Positions 38,696 to 48,100 of a stretch of DNA of 64,000 nucleotides are shown here, piece by piece. Location: assembly GCF_023701745.1 (NCBI RefSeq), contig NZ_JAJOZB010000001.1, forward strand, positions 62,001 through 126,000. Direction: 5' to 3'. Below the pieces are notes generated by a model, which did not search any database, was not told the origin of the DNA, and worked only from the letters and a program-made list of their open reading frames with translations. Positions within the stretch are counted from its first letter, which is position 1. Each line of letters starts with the position of its first letter. Both the position numbers and the translations under genes were made by a program. Source of the DNA: Streptomyces sp. RKAG293 (GTDB lineage: Bacteria; Actinomycetota; Actinomycetes; Streptomycetales; Streptomycetaceae).

Positions 38696-39747
38696 ACGCA
38701 CCCGGACCCCCGCTCGCCGATTCCATGGAGACAACTCGGATGACTGCTGCATCTGCCGCCGAAGAGTCGGCCGCCCCCTCCGCACCCGTCGTCGGGGCGC
38801 GGCGCAGTCGCAGTCGCGGCCGGCTCGTCATTCGCCGCTTCGCACGCAACCGCCTCGCCCTGACAGGGGTGTGCATTCTGGTGGTGCTCCTCGCGGGTGC
38901 CTACGTGATTCCTCATTTCTTGCAGTGGAGCTACACGGAGAACGACTGGAACGAGTTGGGCGCTCCGCCGAGCTTCGCGCACTGGTTCGGAACCAGCCAG
39001 CCGGGCATCGACATGATGGCGCTCATCTTCCGGGGCCTGCAAAAATCTCTGATCATCGGCCTCATCGGTGGTCCTCTGACCACGTTCATCGCCGCGATGG
39101 TAGGCGCATCGGCCGGATATTTCGGAGGCTGGGTCGACCGGATCCTGATGTGGATCGTTGAGCTGATGCTCGTGGTCCCGAGCTTTCTCATTTTGGCCAT
39201 CATCGCGCCCAAGCTCGTGCGCGGCACCTGGCTCATCTTCGTCATCCTGCTGGCGGCCTTCGGGTGGATGATCACCGCGCGCGTGGTGCGCAGCATGACG
39301 CAGACCCTCAGGGACCGTGAGTACGTACTGGCGGCCAAGTACATGGGCGTCAATCCCATGGTCATCATCTTCCGGCACATCCTGCCGAACGTGGCCTCCA
39401 TCCTGATCGTCGACGCCACCATCCAGGTCGGCGCTATTGTCCTGGCCGAAAGTGGGCTGTCCTACTTCGGCTTCGGCATCCAGGCGCCGGACATCTCACT
39501 GGGCACCTTGGTCGCTACTGGTGAGCCGGCGGCCACCACGTCGCCCTGGATGTTCTTCTTCCCGGCGGGCTTCCTGGTGTTGATGGGGCTCGCGACCGCG
39601 TTCATCGGCGACGGGCTGCGCGATGCATTCGACCCTAGTGCGGCCGGAGCGAAGGCACGAGTCCGGGCCGCTGTCCCGGATACCGGACCGAGGATCTCCG
39701 ATCCGATCAGTGACACCGTCCCCGCCGTGGAAGGGCCTGCCTCGTGA
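38692..39747 (+). CDS. Peptide-type ABC transporter permease (DppC/OppC family)
   Basis: About 351 residues from GTG 38692. It has a DppC-type N-terminal domain (RRFARNRLALTGVCILVVLL) and a permease core with EAA motif EYVLAAKYMGVNPMVIIFRH. A longer open frame begins at 38557 but overlaps the first permease; the GTGA overlap and the family length favour 38692. It pairs with the 37733 permease to form the channel. Confidence 0.9.
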   Translation: MNAPGPPLADSMETTRMTAASAAEESAAPSAPVVGARRSRSRGRLVIRRFARNRLALTGVCILVVLLAGAYVIPHFLQWSYTENDWNELGAPPSFAHWFGTSQPGIDMMALIFRGLQKSLIIGLIGGPLTTFIAAMVGASAGYFGGWVDRILMWIVELMLVVPSFLILAIIAPKLVRGTWLIFVILLAAFGWMITARVVRSMTQTLRDREYVLAAKYMGVNPMVIIFRHILPNVASILIVDATIQVGAIVLAESGLSYFGFGIQAPDISLGTLVATGEPAATTSPWMFFFPAGFLVLMGLATAFIGDGLRDAFDPSAAGAKARVRAAVPDTGPRISDPISDTVPAVEGPAS

Positions 39748-41837
39748 CCATCTCTGTTCCTTATCCCGGGACCGCAGTGCCGCAGGCAGTGCTGGAGGTA
39801 CGCGACTTGCGGGTGAGCTTCCCCAGTGAGGCTGGCCCGGTTCAGGCTGTACGCGGCATAGATTTCACCCTGCGTACCGGTGAGACGCTGGCCCTCGTCG
39901 GCGAGTCCGGTTCCGGTAAGTCCGTCACGGCCACAGCCGTCCTTGGCCTGCTGCCCCCCAGCGCCCTGGTTCAGGGATCCGTCCGGTTGGAGGGCCGGGA
40001 GTTGCTCGGCCTGAGCGATGGCGAGATGTCGCGGGTCCGCGGCAAGGACATCGGTATGGTCTTCCAGGATCCGCTGTCCGCCCTGACACCGGTCTTTTCC
40101 ATAGGCACCCAGCTGATCGAAGCGCTCCAGGTGCACCGGAGTTTGAGCCGGAAGGCCGCGCGTGAACGCGCGCTGGAGCTGCTGAACCTGGTGGGCATTC
40201 CCGATCCGAAACGCCGCATCGACGGGTTCCCGCACGAGTTCTCCGGCGGCATGCGGCAGCGCGCCGTGATCGCGATGGCCATTGCGAACGACCCCAAGGT
40301 GATCATCGCCGACGAGCCGACCACTGCACTGGACGTGACCATCCAGGCACAGATCCTGGATGTTTTGGAGAGGGCCCAGGAAGTCACCGGCGCCGCCATT
40401 TTGATGATCACCCATGACCTGGGTGTAGTGGCCGGCATCGCCGATCGCGTCACCGTGATGTACGCGGGCAGGCCGGTCGAGGCGGGGGGCGTCGAAGATG
40501 TCTTTTACACCCCCCACATGCCCTACAGCATCGGATTGCTCAGTGCAGTTCCGCGACTCGACCGGTCCGGCAACGGGGCGCTCACGCCGGTGGAGGGCAA
40601 CCCGCCGTCCATGGTCGATCTGCCGCAGGGGTGTCCTTTCGCCGCTCGCTGCCCCATCGCCGTCGAGGTGTGCCACTCTCACGAGCCAGCGCTGGTCGCT
40701 GTCGAGGGGGTGGAGGGACTATCCAGCGCCTGCCACCGGTCCGGCGAGATCGGGGTGAGTATCGTGCGGGCGGGGATGTTCGCCGCGCCGGTCCTCCCGA
40801 CCCGGCAAGAGGCGGTCGACCGGAGCCTGCGCGCCGAAGTCCTGAAGGTGGACAACCTGGTCAAGCACTTCCCCCTGACTAAGGGACAGGTCATCAAGCG
40901 CCGGGTGGGCACCGTCAAGGCTGTGGACGGTCTGAGCTTCGATATCCGGGAAGGGGAAACCTTCGCCCTGGTGGGCGAGTCCGGCTGCGGCAAAACCACC
41001 ACCTTGCTGGAGATCCTGGAGCTGCCCACCAAGCAGGCCGGATCGGTCACCGTGCTCGGCAGGGAGACCAAGGGGTTGAGCGGGCGGGCACGCCGTGACC
41101 TGCGACGTGACCTCCAAGTGGTCTTCCAGGACCCGATGGCATCGCTCGACGCGCGCATGCCGGTCGGCGACATCCTCGCCGAACCGATGCGTACCCACCG
41201 CTGGACTAGCGACCGGATTCGCTCACGCGTGCCGGAGCTGCTGCGCCTGGTCGGCCTGCTTCCCGAGCATGCCGAGCGTTACCCGAGCGAGTTCTCCGGC
41301 GGCCAGCGCCAGCGCGTCGGCATCGCTCGCGCGCTCGCGCTCGAACCCCGCCTGATCGTGCTCGACGAGCCCGTGTCTGCGCTCGACGTGTCGATCCAGG
41401 CGGGTGTGATCAACCTCCTCGACGATCTCAAGGCGAAACTCGGCCTCAGCTATCTGTTCATCGCGCATGACCTCTCGGTGATCCGACACATCGCGGACCG
41501 AGTCGCGGTCATGTACCTGGGCCGGATCGTCGAACTGGGGGACGCGGAGCGGATCTTCACCGGACCGTCCCATCCCTACACCCAAGCGCTGCTGTCGGCG
41601 GTGCCCCTGCCTGATCCACGCAAGGAACGTAACCGCAAGCGGATCCTGCTGGCCGGGGACCTGCCGAGTCCGGCGGACGTTCCGTCCGGATGCCGCTTTC
41701 GGACGCGGTGCCCCAAATTCATCGGCCTCGACGACGAAGAGGCAGAGCGCTGCCGGACCGAGGACCCTGCCCCGCAGGTCTTGGCCGACGACCACAGCGC
41801 TGCCTGTCACTACACAGCCGCGCTTCAGGTCGTCTGA
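39744..41837 (+). CDS. Fused double ATPase of a peptide ABC transporter (DppD-DppF)
   Basis: 697 residues holding two complete nucleotide-binding domains in one chain. Domain 1: Walker A GESGSGKS at residues 53-60, signature SGGMRQR near 167, Walker B VIIADEP near 187. Domain 2: Walker A GESGCGKT near 411, signature SGGQRQR near 519, Walker B LIVLDEP following. Each ends with the oligopeptide-type C-terminal Cys motif (GCPFAARCP; GCRFRTRCP). GTG start overlapping the permease stop. Most systems encode these as two proteins. Confidence 0.93.
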   Translation: MTISVPYPGTAVPQAVLEVRDLRVSFPSEAGPVQAVRGIDFTLRTGETLALVGESGSGKSVTATAVLGLLPPSALVQGSVRLEGRELLGLSDGEMSRVRGKDIGMVFQDPLSALTPVFSIGTQLIEALQVHRSLSRKAARERALELLNLVGIPDPKRRIDGFPHEFSGGMRQRAVIAMAIANDPKVIIADEPTTALDVTIQAQILDVLERAQEVTGAAILMITHDLGVVAGIADRVTVMYAGRPVEAGGVEDVFYTPHMPYSIGLLSAVPRLDRSGNGALTPVEGNPPSMVDLPQGCPFAARCPIAVEVCHSHEPALVAVEGVEGLSSACHRSGEIGVSIVRAGMFAAPVLPTRQEAVDRSLRAEVLKVDNLVKHFPLTKGQVIKRRVGTVKAVDGLSFDIREGETFALVGESGCGKTTTLLEILELPTKQAGSVTVLGRETKGLSGRARRDLRRDLQVVFQDPMASLDARMPVGDILAEPMRTHRWTSDRIRSRVPELLRLVGLLPEHAERYPSEFSGGQRQRVGIARALALEPRLIVLDEPVSALDVSIQAGVINLLDDLKAKLGLSYLFIAHDLSVIRHIADRVAVMYLGRIVELGDAERIFTGPSHPYTQALLSAVPLPDPRKERNRKRILLAGDLPSPADVPSGCRFRTRCPKFIGLDDEEAERCRTEDPAPQVLADDHSAACHYTAALQVV

Positions 41838-41898
41838 CGCCGGTTGCCTCGGCAACGCGCCCGCCCAGCTCCATCGAAATAGTCAGGAAGGCCTCACC

Positions 41899-43605
41899 GT
41901 GTCTCGCCACACCCTCAAACTAGCCACAGCCATCGCACTGTCTGCCGGCATCGCGCTGTCCGCGTCCGCCTGCTCCGGCAGCACCAAGACCGGCAGCGCC
42001 GGCGCCACGCACGGTTCCTACGCCGCGACCGCCAACATGGTCAACCCCGTCAACTCGGCGGACCTCAAGCAGGGAGGTACTCTCAACTTCCCGGTCGACC
42101 AGTACTCCACCCAGTGGAACGTCTACAACGCGGACTCTCAGAACGAGGTGTCCATTGTCGACACCATGGCGCCGATGCTGCCGAGCCTCTACCACTCAAC
42201 CGCTGACAACAAGCTGTCGACGAATACCGACTACCTGCTGAACGTGAAGAACGGGATCGTCGGGGGCAAGCAGGTCACCACGTACGAGCTGAACCCGCGC
42301 GGGAAGTGGTCCGACGGCTCTCAGATCACCTGGAAGGACTTCCAGGCGATCTGGGCGAGTTCCAACGGCAAGGACCCGAAGTACAGCGTCATCAGCACCA
42401 CCGGGTTCAGCCAAATCAGTTCGGTGGCACAGGGTAAGGACCAGTTCGAGGTCATCGTGACCTACAGCAGCCCCTTCGCGGACTGGCAGTCGCTGTTCTC
42501 CCCGCTCTACCCAGCGTCGCAGATCGGTACCCTGGATGGCTTCAAGGCGTCCTACAAGAACAAGATCCCGGTCACTGCGGGCCCGTTCAAGGTCCAGTCC
42601 ATGAACCCGACCACCAAGGTCGTCACCGAGGTGCGCGACCCGAACTGGTGGGGCACGAAGCCGGTGCTGAACCAAATCAACTTCCGCACGATGGACGCCG
42701 CCACCGCGCCGAGCGCCTTCGCCTCGGGCGAGGTCGACATCAGCGATATCGGACCCTCCGTCGACGCCTACAAGAAGGCAAAATCGGTCCCGGGGGTGTC
42801 GATCCGCGTCGCCGGCGCACCTAACCTGCGCCAACTGCTGCTGAACGGTGACAGCCCCAATCTCAAGGATCAAAGCGTACGCCAGGCCGTCTTCCAGGGC
42901 ATCAACCGCGCCGCTATCGGGCAGTCGGACCTGAATGGCCTGCCCTGGCCGATCAAGTCGTTGAACAATCACTTCCTGGTCAACAACGCCAATGGCTACG
43001 TGGACAACGCTGGTGCGCTGGGGGCCTACGACCCGAAGGGCGCCGGCGCCAAGCTGGACGCCGCGGGCTGGAAGGCGGGCGCCAACGGCTACCGAAGCAA
43101 GAACGGCAAAGAGCTCGACCTCTCCCTCGAGATCCCGGCTGGCACCCCGGTAGCGACCAACGAGTCGCAGCTGCTGGTCCCTATGCTGAAGGCGATTGGT
43201 ATCAAGGTGACCGTGGTCAACGGTGCGGCGGACCAGTTCTTCAACGATATCGCCGCAGGCAAGTTCGATCTTACAATCTTCTCCGGGGTCGGCGGCGTTC
43301 CATTCTTCCCGCTCACCAACTCGGAAGCCAGCTTCTTGGCCCCGGTCAAGGGGAATGTCGGGCAGAACTACTCCCGCCTGGGCAGTACCGAGCTCGACGC
43401 AACCATGAACACTGCCGGGACCGATATCGACGCCGCCACCTACCTGGCCGACATCAACAAGTCCGACCAGCTGCTGTGGCAGCTGGCGGTCAACCTGCCG
43501 CTCTACCAGCGCCCGCAGATCGTGGCGACGAAGCCGACCCTGGCCAACTATGGCGCTTTCGGGTTCCAGGACACCGACTGGACCAAGATCGGATTCACCA
43601 AGTAG
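41899..43605 (+). CDS. Extracellular solute-binding lipoprotein, family 5 (peptide type)
   Basis: 568 residues, GTG start. A lipoprotein signal is visible: hydrophobic IALSAGIALSASA followed by the lipobox Cys (LSASAC). The SBP_bac_5 fold is supported by KSVPGVSIRVAGAPNLRQLL and RQAVFQGINRAAIGQ. It follows the fused ATPase after a 61-bp gap and completes the importer. The ligand is probably an oligopeptide, but family 5 also includes nickel, opine and glycoside binders. Confidence 0.92.
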   Translation: MSRHTLKLATAIALSAGIALSASACSGSTKTGSAGATHGSYAATANMVNPVNSADLKQGGTLNFPVDQYSTQWNVYNADSQNEVSIVDTMAPMLPSLYHSTADNKLSTNTDYLLNVKNGIVGGKQVTTYELNPRGKWSDGSQITWKDFQAIWASSNGKDPKYSVISTTGFSQISSVAQGKDQFEVIVTYSSPFADWQSLFSPLYPASQIGTLDGFKASYKNKIPVTAGPFKVQSMNPTTKVVTEVRDPNWWGTKPVLNQINFRTMDAATAPSAFASGEVDISDIGPSVDAYKKAKSVPGVSIRVAGAPNLRQLLLNGDSPNLKDQSVRQAVFQGINRAAIGQSDLNGLPWPIKSLNNHFLVNNANGYVDNAGALGAYDPKGAGAKLDAAGWKAGANGYRSKNGKELDLSLEIPAGTPVATNESQLLVPMLKAIGIKVTVVNGAADQFFNDIAAGKFDLTIFSGVGGVPFFPLTNSEASFLAPVKGNVGQNYSRLGSTELDATMNTAGTDIDAATYLADINKSDQLLWQLAVNLPLYQRPQIVATKPTLANYGAFGFQDTDWTKIGFTK

Positions 43606-43883
43606 TGACGTCCTCGGAATCCCGGGAGACGGTCGACGACGGCGGGGCCTCGTCCCAGAACGGGGGCCCGCCCGCTTCATCACAACAGGCCGAGTGCGAT
43701 GGGGCCGGCCGGCTTCCCGCGTAGCGGCCGGCGCTCCGAGGGCCGCGGGCGCGACTTGCCCCATGGGACAAGAGGGCTTCAGCTGTTCTGTGCCAGTGTC
43801 TATTCATCGAATCCCGTACGAATGTCCACCGTCGGATGAGGTCCACAAGTGTCTACGGGCCTCGATCACTTGGGGTGGCGGAG

Positions 43884-44159
43884 CTACAGACGTTTGAATA
43901 GATATTGCACCTCAAAGAGCACATTCGCCAGCTCGGGGTCGGACGCCTCGAACTCGCGGGCGGCGTAGATACCGAGCGTCAGGCTGTCGAGATCCTCCTC
44001 TGCGGGCCGCGAACTAGCCGCCAACACCTTTTTCATGTAGCGCAACTGCGCTCTGACCGAGGTGTGGATGCCGGTGCTGCCCGACCGTCCAATCCGTATC
44101 TCGATCATCGCGAGCGCCTCTTCGACGAGAACTGGGAGATTTTCCGGGGTGGTGACCAT
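43884..44159 (-). CDS. Tsi6-like immunity family protein
   Basis: 91 residues from ATG 44159, which has GGAGGA upstream. All-helical, with the pattern LVEEALAMIEIRI near the N-terminus, TSVRAQLRYMKKVL in the middle and LTLGIYAAREFEASDPELAN near the C-terminus, as in Tsi6 immunity proteins that neutralise Tas1-type toxins in Pseudomonas. The assignment is by recalled pattern only. No toxin gene is next to it; the divergent neighbour at 44293 is unrelated in sequence. It may be an orphan immunity protein or have another role. Confidence 0.55.
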   Translation of the reverse strand: MVTTPENLPVLVEEALAMIEIRIGRSGSTGIHTSVRAQLRYMKKVLAASSRPAEEDLDSLTLGIYAAREFEASDPELANVLFEVQYLFKRL

Positions 44160-44292
44160 CGTTGCATCTTCCTCCCTCTGGTTCGGGCCAGTATGGGAAC
44201 ACTCCCATGGACCTATCATTGCCGGGGAGACAGAGCTTCCGTGCGATGCCAACCGGCTGCAGGCCTCCGGGCCCACACTACTTGGAGACTCC

Positions 44293-44901
44293 GTGAGCGA
44301 TCAGTTTTCTTCTTCCGGACCAGATGCGCAGCCGTTCGACGAGATACGGATACGGAAGGGCAAGCGTGCGCTCGTGGCCTCCGCCGATTCCATATCGATC
44401 GGCGAGCAGGTCTTCCGACTTGACTCCGTCGACCGTGTTTTCTATCGCGCGGCAGCCAGGATAAATCAAGCCAGCTACACCATTGGGCTGGCCCAGGGCG
44501 AGCGGAAGTGCACCTTCATGTTCGATGCCTACCGAAGGGGCAGCGAACTCGAGGACGCCCGCGCAACGTGGCGTCAACTGGTCGGCCTCATCCAGGCCTC
44601 CGTCTGTCCGCGGATCGCCGAGGAATCCGCCCGCCGTGTTCTCGCCGGCGAAACGGTCACTTTCGGCGGCCCGGCCTCCTCCCGCATCGACGCCGATTCC
44701 CAGGGGCTGCGCCCCCGGCGCCTGTTCGGGAAGACTGTGCCCTGGCTGCAGATCGCCAACGCGGAGTTCGCTGAAGGAATGGTACGAATCTGGTCGGCCA
44801 GCGACGGTGCGGTGCACGAGAAGCCCACGATGTCCGTAGACATGTCCGGATGGAACGCTGTCGTGCTCCCCGAGATCGTCAGGCATTTCGCCGGCCGATA
44901 A
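44293..44901 (+). CDS. Hypothetical protein, PH-like
   Basis: 202 residues from GTG 44293 with GGAG six bases upstream; the longer frame from 44062 overlaps the divergent gene and is not supported. It is beta-rich at the N-terminus (RALVASADSISIGEQVFRLD then VDRVFYRAAARIN), giving a pleckstrin-homology-like impression, and ends ATMSVDMSGWNAVV-like (PTMSVDMSGWNAVVLPEIVR). No signal peptide or membrane segment. Function unknown. Confidence 0.7.
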   Translation: MSDQFSSSGPDAQPFDEIRIRKGKRALVASADSISIGEQVFRLDSVDRVFYRAAARINQASYTIGLAQGERKCTFMFDAYRRGSELEDARATWRQLVGLIQASVCPRIAEESARRVLAGETVTFGGPASSRIDADSQGLRPRRLFGKTVPWLQIANAEFAEGMVRIWSASDGAVHEKPTMSVDMSGWNAVVLPEIVRHFAGR

Positions 44902-45287
44902 GTGACGGGAGCACGACCTGGTCGTCGCTAGGACGCCGCCGACGTACACCGAAGGACCCGGCCGACTTCGTCGGCTACTCACGGTGTCGTTCTGGACGTG
45001 CCTGGCTTCTCCGCCGGCCCATTAGTAGAGACCCGCGCTGCGAGGGTGGCTCCCATCGGCCTCGGCGCTTCCGGGGAGATCAGGTGCTACCCGGGAGCAT
45101 ATCCATCCCGGACATTAACGCCCGGGATTCACAGAGCGATCCCCGGATCTCGACGCCCATCAGCGAGAAGAACAGTCCTGACCTGCACCGGCGCACTTTA
45201 GTGAGGGAATACTCAACCTTTCTGTCCGTGCAGAGAGTGTGCTGGGAGTAGACCGGAGAACCGGTCGTTCCCGATCCGGTGATCACC
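44902..45287. other. Intergenic; no gene seen
   Basis: About 380 bases without motif-bearing frames, holding the promoter of the ATPase gene that follows. Confidence 0.4.
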
Positions 45288-45752
45288 ATGACTCCTCCCG
45301 TCGCGACACAGGTCGCATCCTCCGCCCTCCGGCAGCCCAGCACGGTCCAGATGACTCTCGCCCCAGGCCTGGCGGCTCCGTCAGCGGCACGCCGGGCGGT
45401 CCGCGCACTGCTGACCGGACACGCCTGGGAGCAGGAACGGATTGACGAGGCGGTGCTCGTGGTCTCGGAACTGGTCACCAATGCCGTGGTCCACGCCCTG
45501 CCGCCCTACAACCTGCTGCTGCGCCTGAACCCAGGCGCTGATGGCGGACTGAGCGTGCACGTCACCGACGGCGGCACAGACCCGCACCCTGCCCACTGGG
45601 CCGCCGACCGGGCACCGGACGAGCACGGTCACGGCACCACCATCATCACGGCTCTCTCCAACCGCACCGGCATCACCACCGACCCCAATCCCGGTGACGA
45701 TGCCGATGCCGCCAGCCTGATCGACTCCTGGGCAGACTTTGATGGCGGATGA
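45288..45752 (+). CDS. RsbW-like anti-sigma-factor ATPase (HATPase_c)
   Basis: About 154 residues; ATG 45288 preferred, with GTG 45279 possible. GHKL fold: the N box DEAVLVVSELVTNAVVHA binds ATP-Mg and the G-box region is DEHGHGTTIITALSN. Streptomyces carries dozens of such small kinases acting on anti-sigma antagonists or sigma factors. The broken PP2C phosphatase at 12640 belongs to the same type of signalling but is too far away to be linked. Confidence 0.85.
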   Translation: MTPPVATQVASSALRQPSTVQMTLAPGLAAPSAARRAVRALLTGHAWEQERIDEAVLVVSELVTNAVVHALPPYNLLLRLNPGADGGLSVHVTDGGTDPHPAHWAADRAPDEHGHGTTIITALSNRTGITTDPNPGDDADAASLIDSWADFDGG

Positions 45753-45842
45753 TGCCGTCGCCCGGACCTCCAGCCGTCCCGTACTCGTGGTAGTCGGCTC
45801 TGATTCTCCTAATGTCACCTCACCGGAAAGAGGAACATTACA

Positions 45843-46301
45843 ATGAAGAACGATTTTGAATTCCTAGTCGGAACGTGGACGTCGACACACAGAAAATTGA
45901 CGAAGTATTTGGAGGGCAGCGAAGACTGGGAGGAGTTCGCCGGGATAAGCCGCTGCTGGAGCATTTTCGACGGCGCCGGCTACATGGACGAGATCTATTT
46001 TCCTGGAAATGAATTGAGCGGGGGCACCCTCCGCCTCTATGACGCTTCACAGGATCTGTGGTCCTTGTACTGGATAAACAGCAAGACAGGCCTGGGCCTG
46101 CCGCCGCAGGTGGGCCGATTCGAGGACACGGGCCGCGGTCATTTCCTTGCTGACGACATGGTCAACGGACAACCGGTCAAGGTAAATTTCGAGTGGTCCG
46201 AAATAACACCCACCTCCTGCCGATGGACGCAACTGCTCTCGGCGGACGAGGGCAGAACATGGGAAACCACTTGGGTCACGGACTTCAGCCGGACCGAGTG
46301 A
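45843..46301 (+). CDS. DUF1579-like small protein
   Basis: 152 residues, ATG with AAAGAGGAA upstream. It begins DFEFLVGTWTSTHRKLTKYL, a lipocalin-like strand start, and continues with LRLYDASQDLWSLYWINSKT and WTQLLSADEGRTWETTW. The pattern resembles DUF1579-type beta-barrels of unknown role. Monocistronic. Confidence 0.65.
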   Translation: MKNDFEFLVGTWTSTHRKLTKYLEGSEDWEEFAGISRCWSIFDGAGYMDEIYFPGNELSGGTLRLYDASQDLWSLYWINSKTGLGLPPQVGRFEDTGRGHFLADDMVNGQPVKVNFEWSEITPTSCRWTQLLSADEGRTWETTWVTDFSRTE

Positions 46302-46498
46302 ACCTTATGGATTGACGCGTCCGGCAGACGGACAGCGCCGCCCTTCGATTCGAGGCCTGGAGGCGCCAGAGACGGCGGAATGCCTTTCTGCCCCCCAGCC
46401 TCGCCACAACGAGGCAGGTGGACACATTGGCACCCCGGATGACCCTTTTCGGTAGGCCCGACGTCACCGTCCCAGGCCACGACTCTTCAGGAGATCCG

Positions 46499-47314
46499 AT
46501 GATGTCATCTGCCGAGGACATCATCGACGCGGCGCGGCGCTCCGGCGACCCCTCGGTCAACCTGAGCTACTGCGGGCTGGAAGAGCTACCCGCTTCACTG
46601 GGTGATCTCACCGATCTCACCGACCTGAATCTGTACGGCAACCACCTGGCAGTCCTGCCGGACATGCTGCGTGGTCTGACTCACCTTACCCGGCTCGACC
46701 TGACTGACAACGAGCTGGTGGAGCTGCCCGACTGGCTCGGAATCATGACGTGCCTCACTCGGCTTGAGCTCACTGGCAACCGCCTCTGCAAAGTGCCGGG
46801 ATCGCTCGGCGGTCTCACTCACCTCACCCGTCTCGGCCTGGGGGGCAACCGCCTGCAAGTGCTGCCGGAATCGCTCGGCTGCCTCACCTCCCTCACCTAC
46901 CTCGACCTGGACGACACCAACCTCGCGACGCTGCCGGAGTGGTTGGGTGGCTTTCCCCGGCTTACCCACCTCTCGCTCGACTCCAACGGTCTCACCACGC
47001 TGCCTTCATCGTTCGGCAACCTGGTCCGCCTTGCCCGGCTCGATCTGAATGGCAACCTCTTCACCTCAGTGCCGGAGTGGCTGGGCGACCTCACCGAACT
47101 GACCGATCTCTACCTGAACCGCAACCTGCTCACCCGACTGCCCGAATCAATCGGCAACCTGACGAACCTCGCCCACCTCTACCTCTTCCACAACCGTCTG
47201 GCCGACCTCCCCGGCTCACTCGCCCGCCTCCCGAACCTCACTCACCTCGCCGTGGCCGGCAACACCTTCAGTGTTCTGCCGGAGTGGGTCCGAGAGGTAC
47301 CCCACGTGATGTGA
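46499..47314 (+). CDS. Leucine-rich repeat protein
   Basis: 271 residues from ATG 46499, preceded by AGGAGA; the frame opens further upstream at 46418 without a ribosome site. After a short N-terminal helix it consists almost only of about ten 23-residue LRR units of the pattern LTxLTxLxLxxNxLxxLPxx. No signal peptide, membrane segment, kinase or GTPase domain is attached, so it is a free intracellular scaffold. Such proteins are uncommon in Streptomyces. It is convergent with the BTRD1-like gene, 20 bases apart. Confidence 0.85.
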   Translation: MMSSAEDIIDAARRSGDPSVNLSYCGLEELPASLGDLTDLTDLNLYGNHLAVLPDMLRGLTHLTRLDLTDNELVELPDWLGIMTCLTRLELTGNRLCKVPGSLGGLTHLTRLGLGGNRLQVLPESLGCLTSLTYLDLDDTNLATLPEWLGGFPRLTHLSLDSNGLTTLPSSFGNLVRLARLDLNGNLFTSVPEWLGDLTELTDLYLNRNLLTRLPESIGNLTNLAHLYLFHNRLADLPGSLARLPNLTHLAVAGNTFSVLPEWVREVPHVM

Positions 47315-47334
47315 GGGCAAGGCCGATCAGGAGG

Positions 47335-48099
47335 TCACCGGTTCGGCCAGACGCGCTGGCACTGCCGGCCCGAAGTCACCAGATTGAAACGGACTCCCGA
47401 ATCGCCCTTGAAGGCATGAAAGTCGACTACACCGTCGAAGCCTTTCCGCAGGACATAGGAAACCGCGTCGGCATCGATGTCGGCATGCCAGCTCCAGCGC
47501 TCTCCGCGAGACCGCTTTCGGCACAGTACAGCGGAGTAGTGCGGCCTGTCGGCTCCGCCGCAGTAGCGTATTTTCACGGGATGTGCACCGAACCGTGAGG
47601 CGATCCGCTTGATATCCCTTTCGGACACATCCTCCACGAACTGCTGCGGAGTGCCGTCCGGAACGAAGATCGCGGCGTACCGGAACGTCGAGAGGGAGGG
47701 GTGGGCCGCGTAGTCGACGATGCGGTTCCCATGTCGCAGAACCGCGGCGACCTCCGCTCCGCTCAGGTCCGTCCCCGCAAAGGCATCTCCCGGTGGTCCG
47801 ATTTCGCTCAGCAGCGTGAAGTTGATATTCCCGCCGGTCGCGTGGCAATCGATTCCGACAGGTATTCGATTCATCTTAGTGAAGCGATCGGTCACTTCTG
47901 CAGGGGTCATCCCGAGACTCCAGGGACGCTGGCCGCCCCCCTTCTGCGACACGACCGCAGCATATCGAAGCCCTTCTCCCTCGCCGTAGCCTCGCAAGTA
48001 CGCAATCCTTGCGTCAGGCGACGTGACGAGAGAGGAGATCTGCGAAGCCGCAATGTCATGCGCCCAGAACGCCGGGCTCCTCGGCTGGTGTTCCGGCAC
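47335..48099 (-). CDS. Protein with three BTRD1-like repeats
   Basis: 254 residues from GTG 48099, placed one base after the stop of the upstream SRPBCC gene with GGAGG just before it; the longer frame to 48234 lies inside that gene and is rejected. Three repeats of about 50 residues are visible, opening RYAAVVSQKGGGQRPWSLGM, RYAAIFVPDGTPQQFV and HYSAVLCRKRSRGERWSWH, resembling the bacterial tandem repeat domain (BTRD1) seen beside some proteases. No catalytic residue pattern is identified. Coupling to the SRPBCC gene suggests joint function. Confidence 0.6.
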   Translation of the reverse strand: MPEHQPRSPAFWAHDIAASQISSLVTSPDARIAYLRGYGEGEGLRYAAVVSQKGGGQRPWSLGMTPAEVTDRFTKMNRIPVGIDCHATGGNINFTLLSEIGPPGDAFAGTDLSGAEVAAVLRHGNRIVDYAAHPSLSTFRYAAIFVPDGTPQQFVEDVSERDIKRIASRFGAHPVKIRYCGGADRPHYSAVLCRKRSRGERWSWHADIDADAVSYVLRKGFDGVVDFHAFKGDSGVRFNLVTSGRQCQRVWPNR

Positions 48100-48100
48100 G

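Noticed and set aside
43884..44901. Classic toxin-antitoxin pair
   Set aside because: The genes are divergent, and the plus-strand product is too unlike known toxins.
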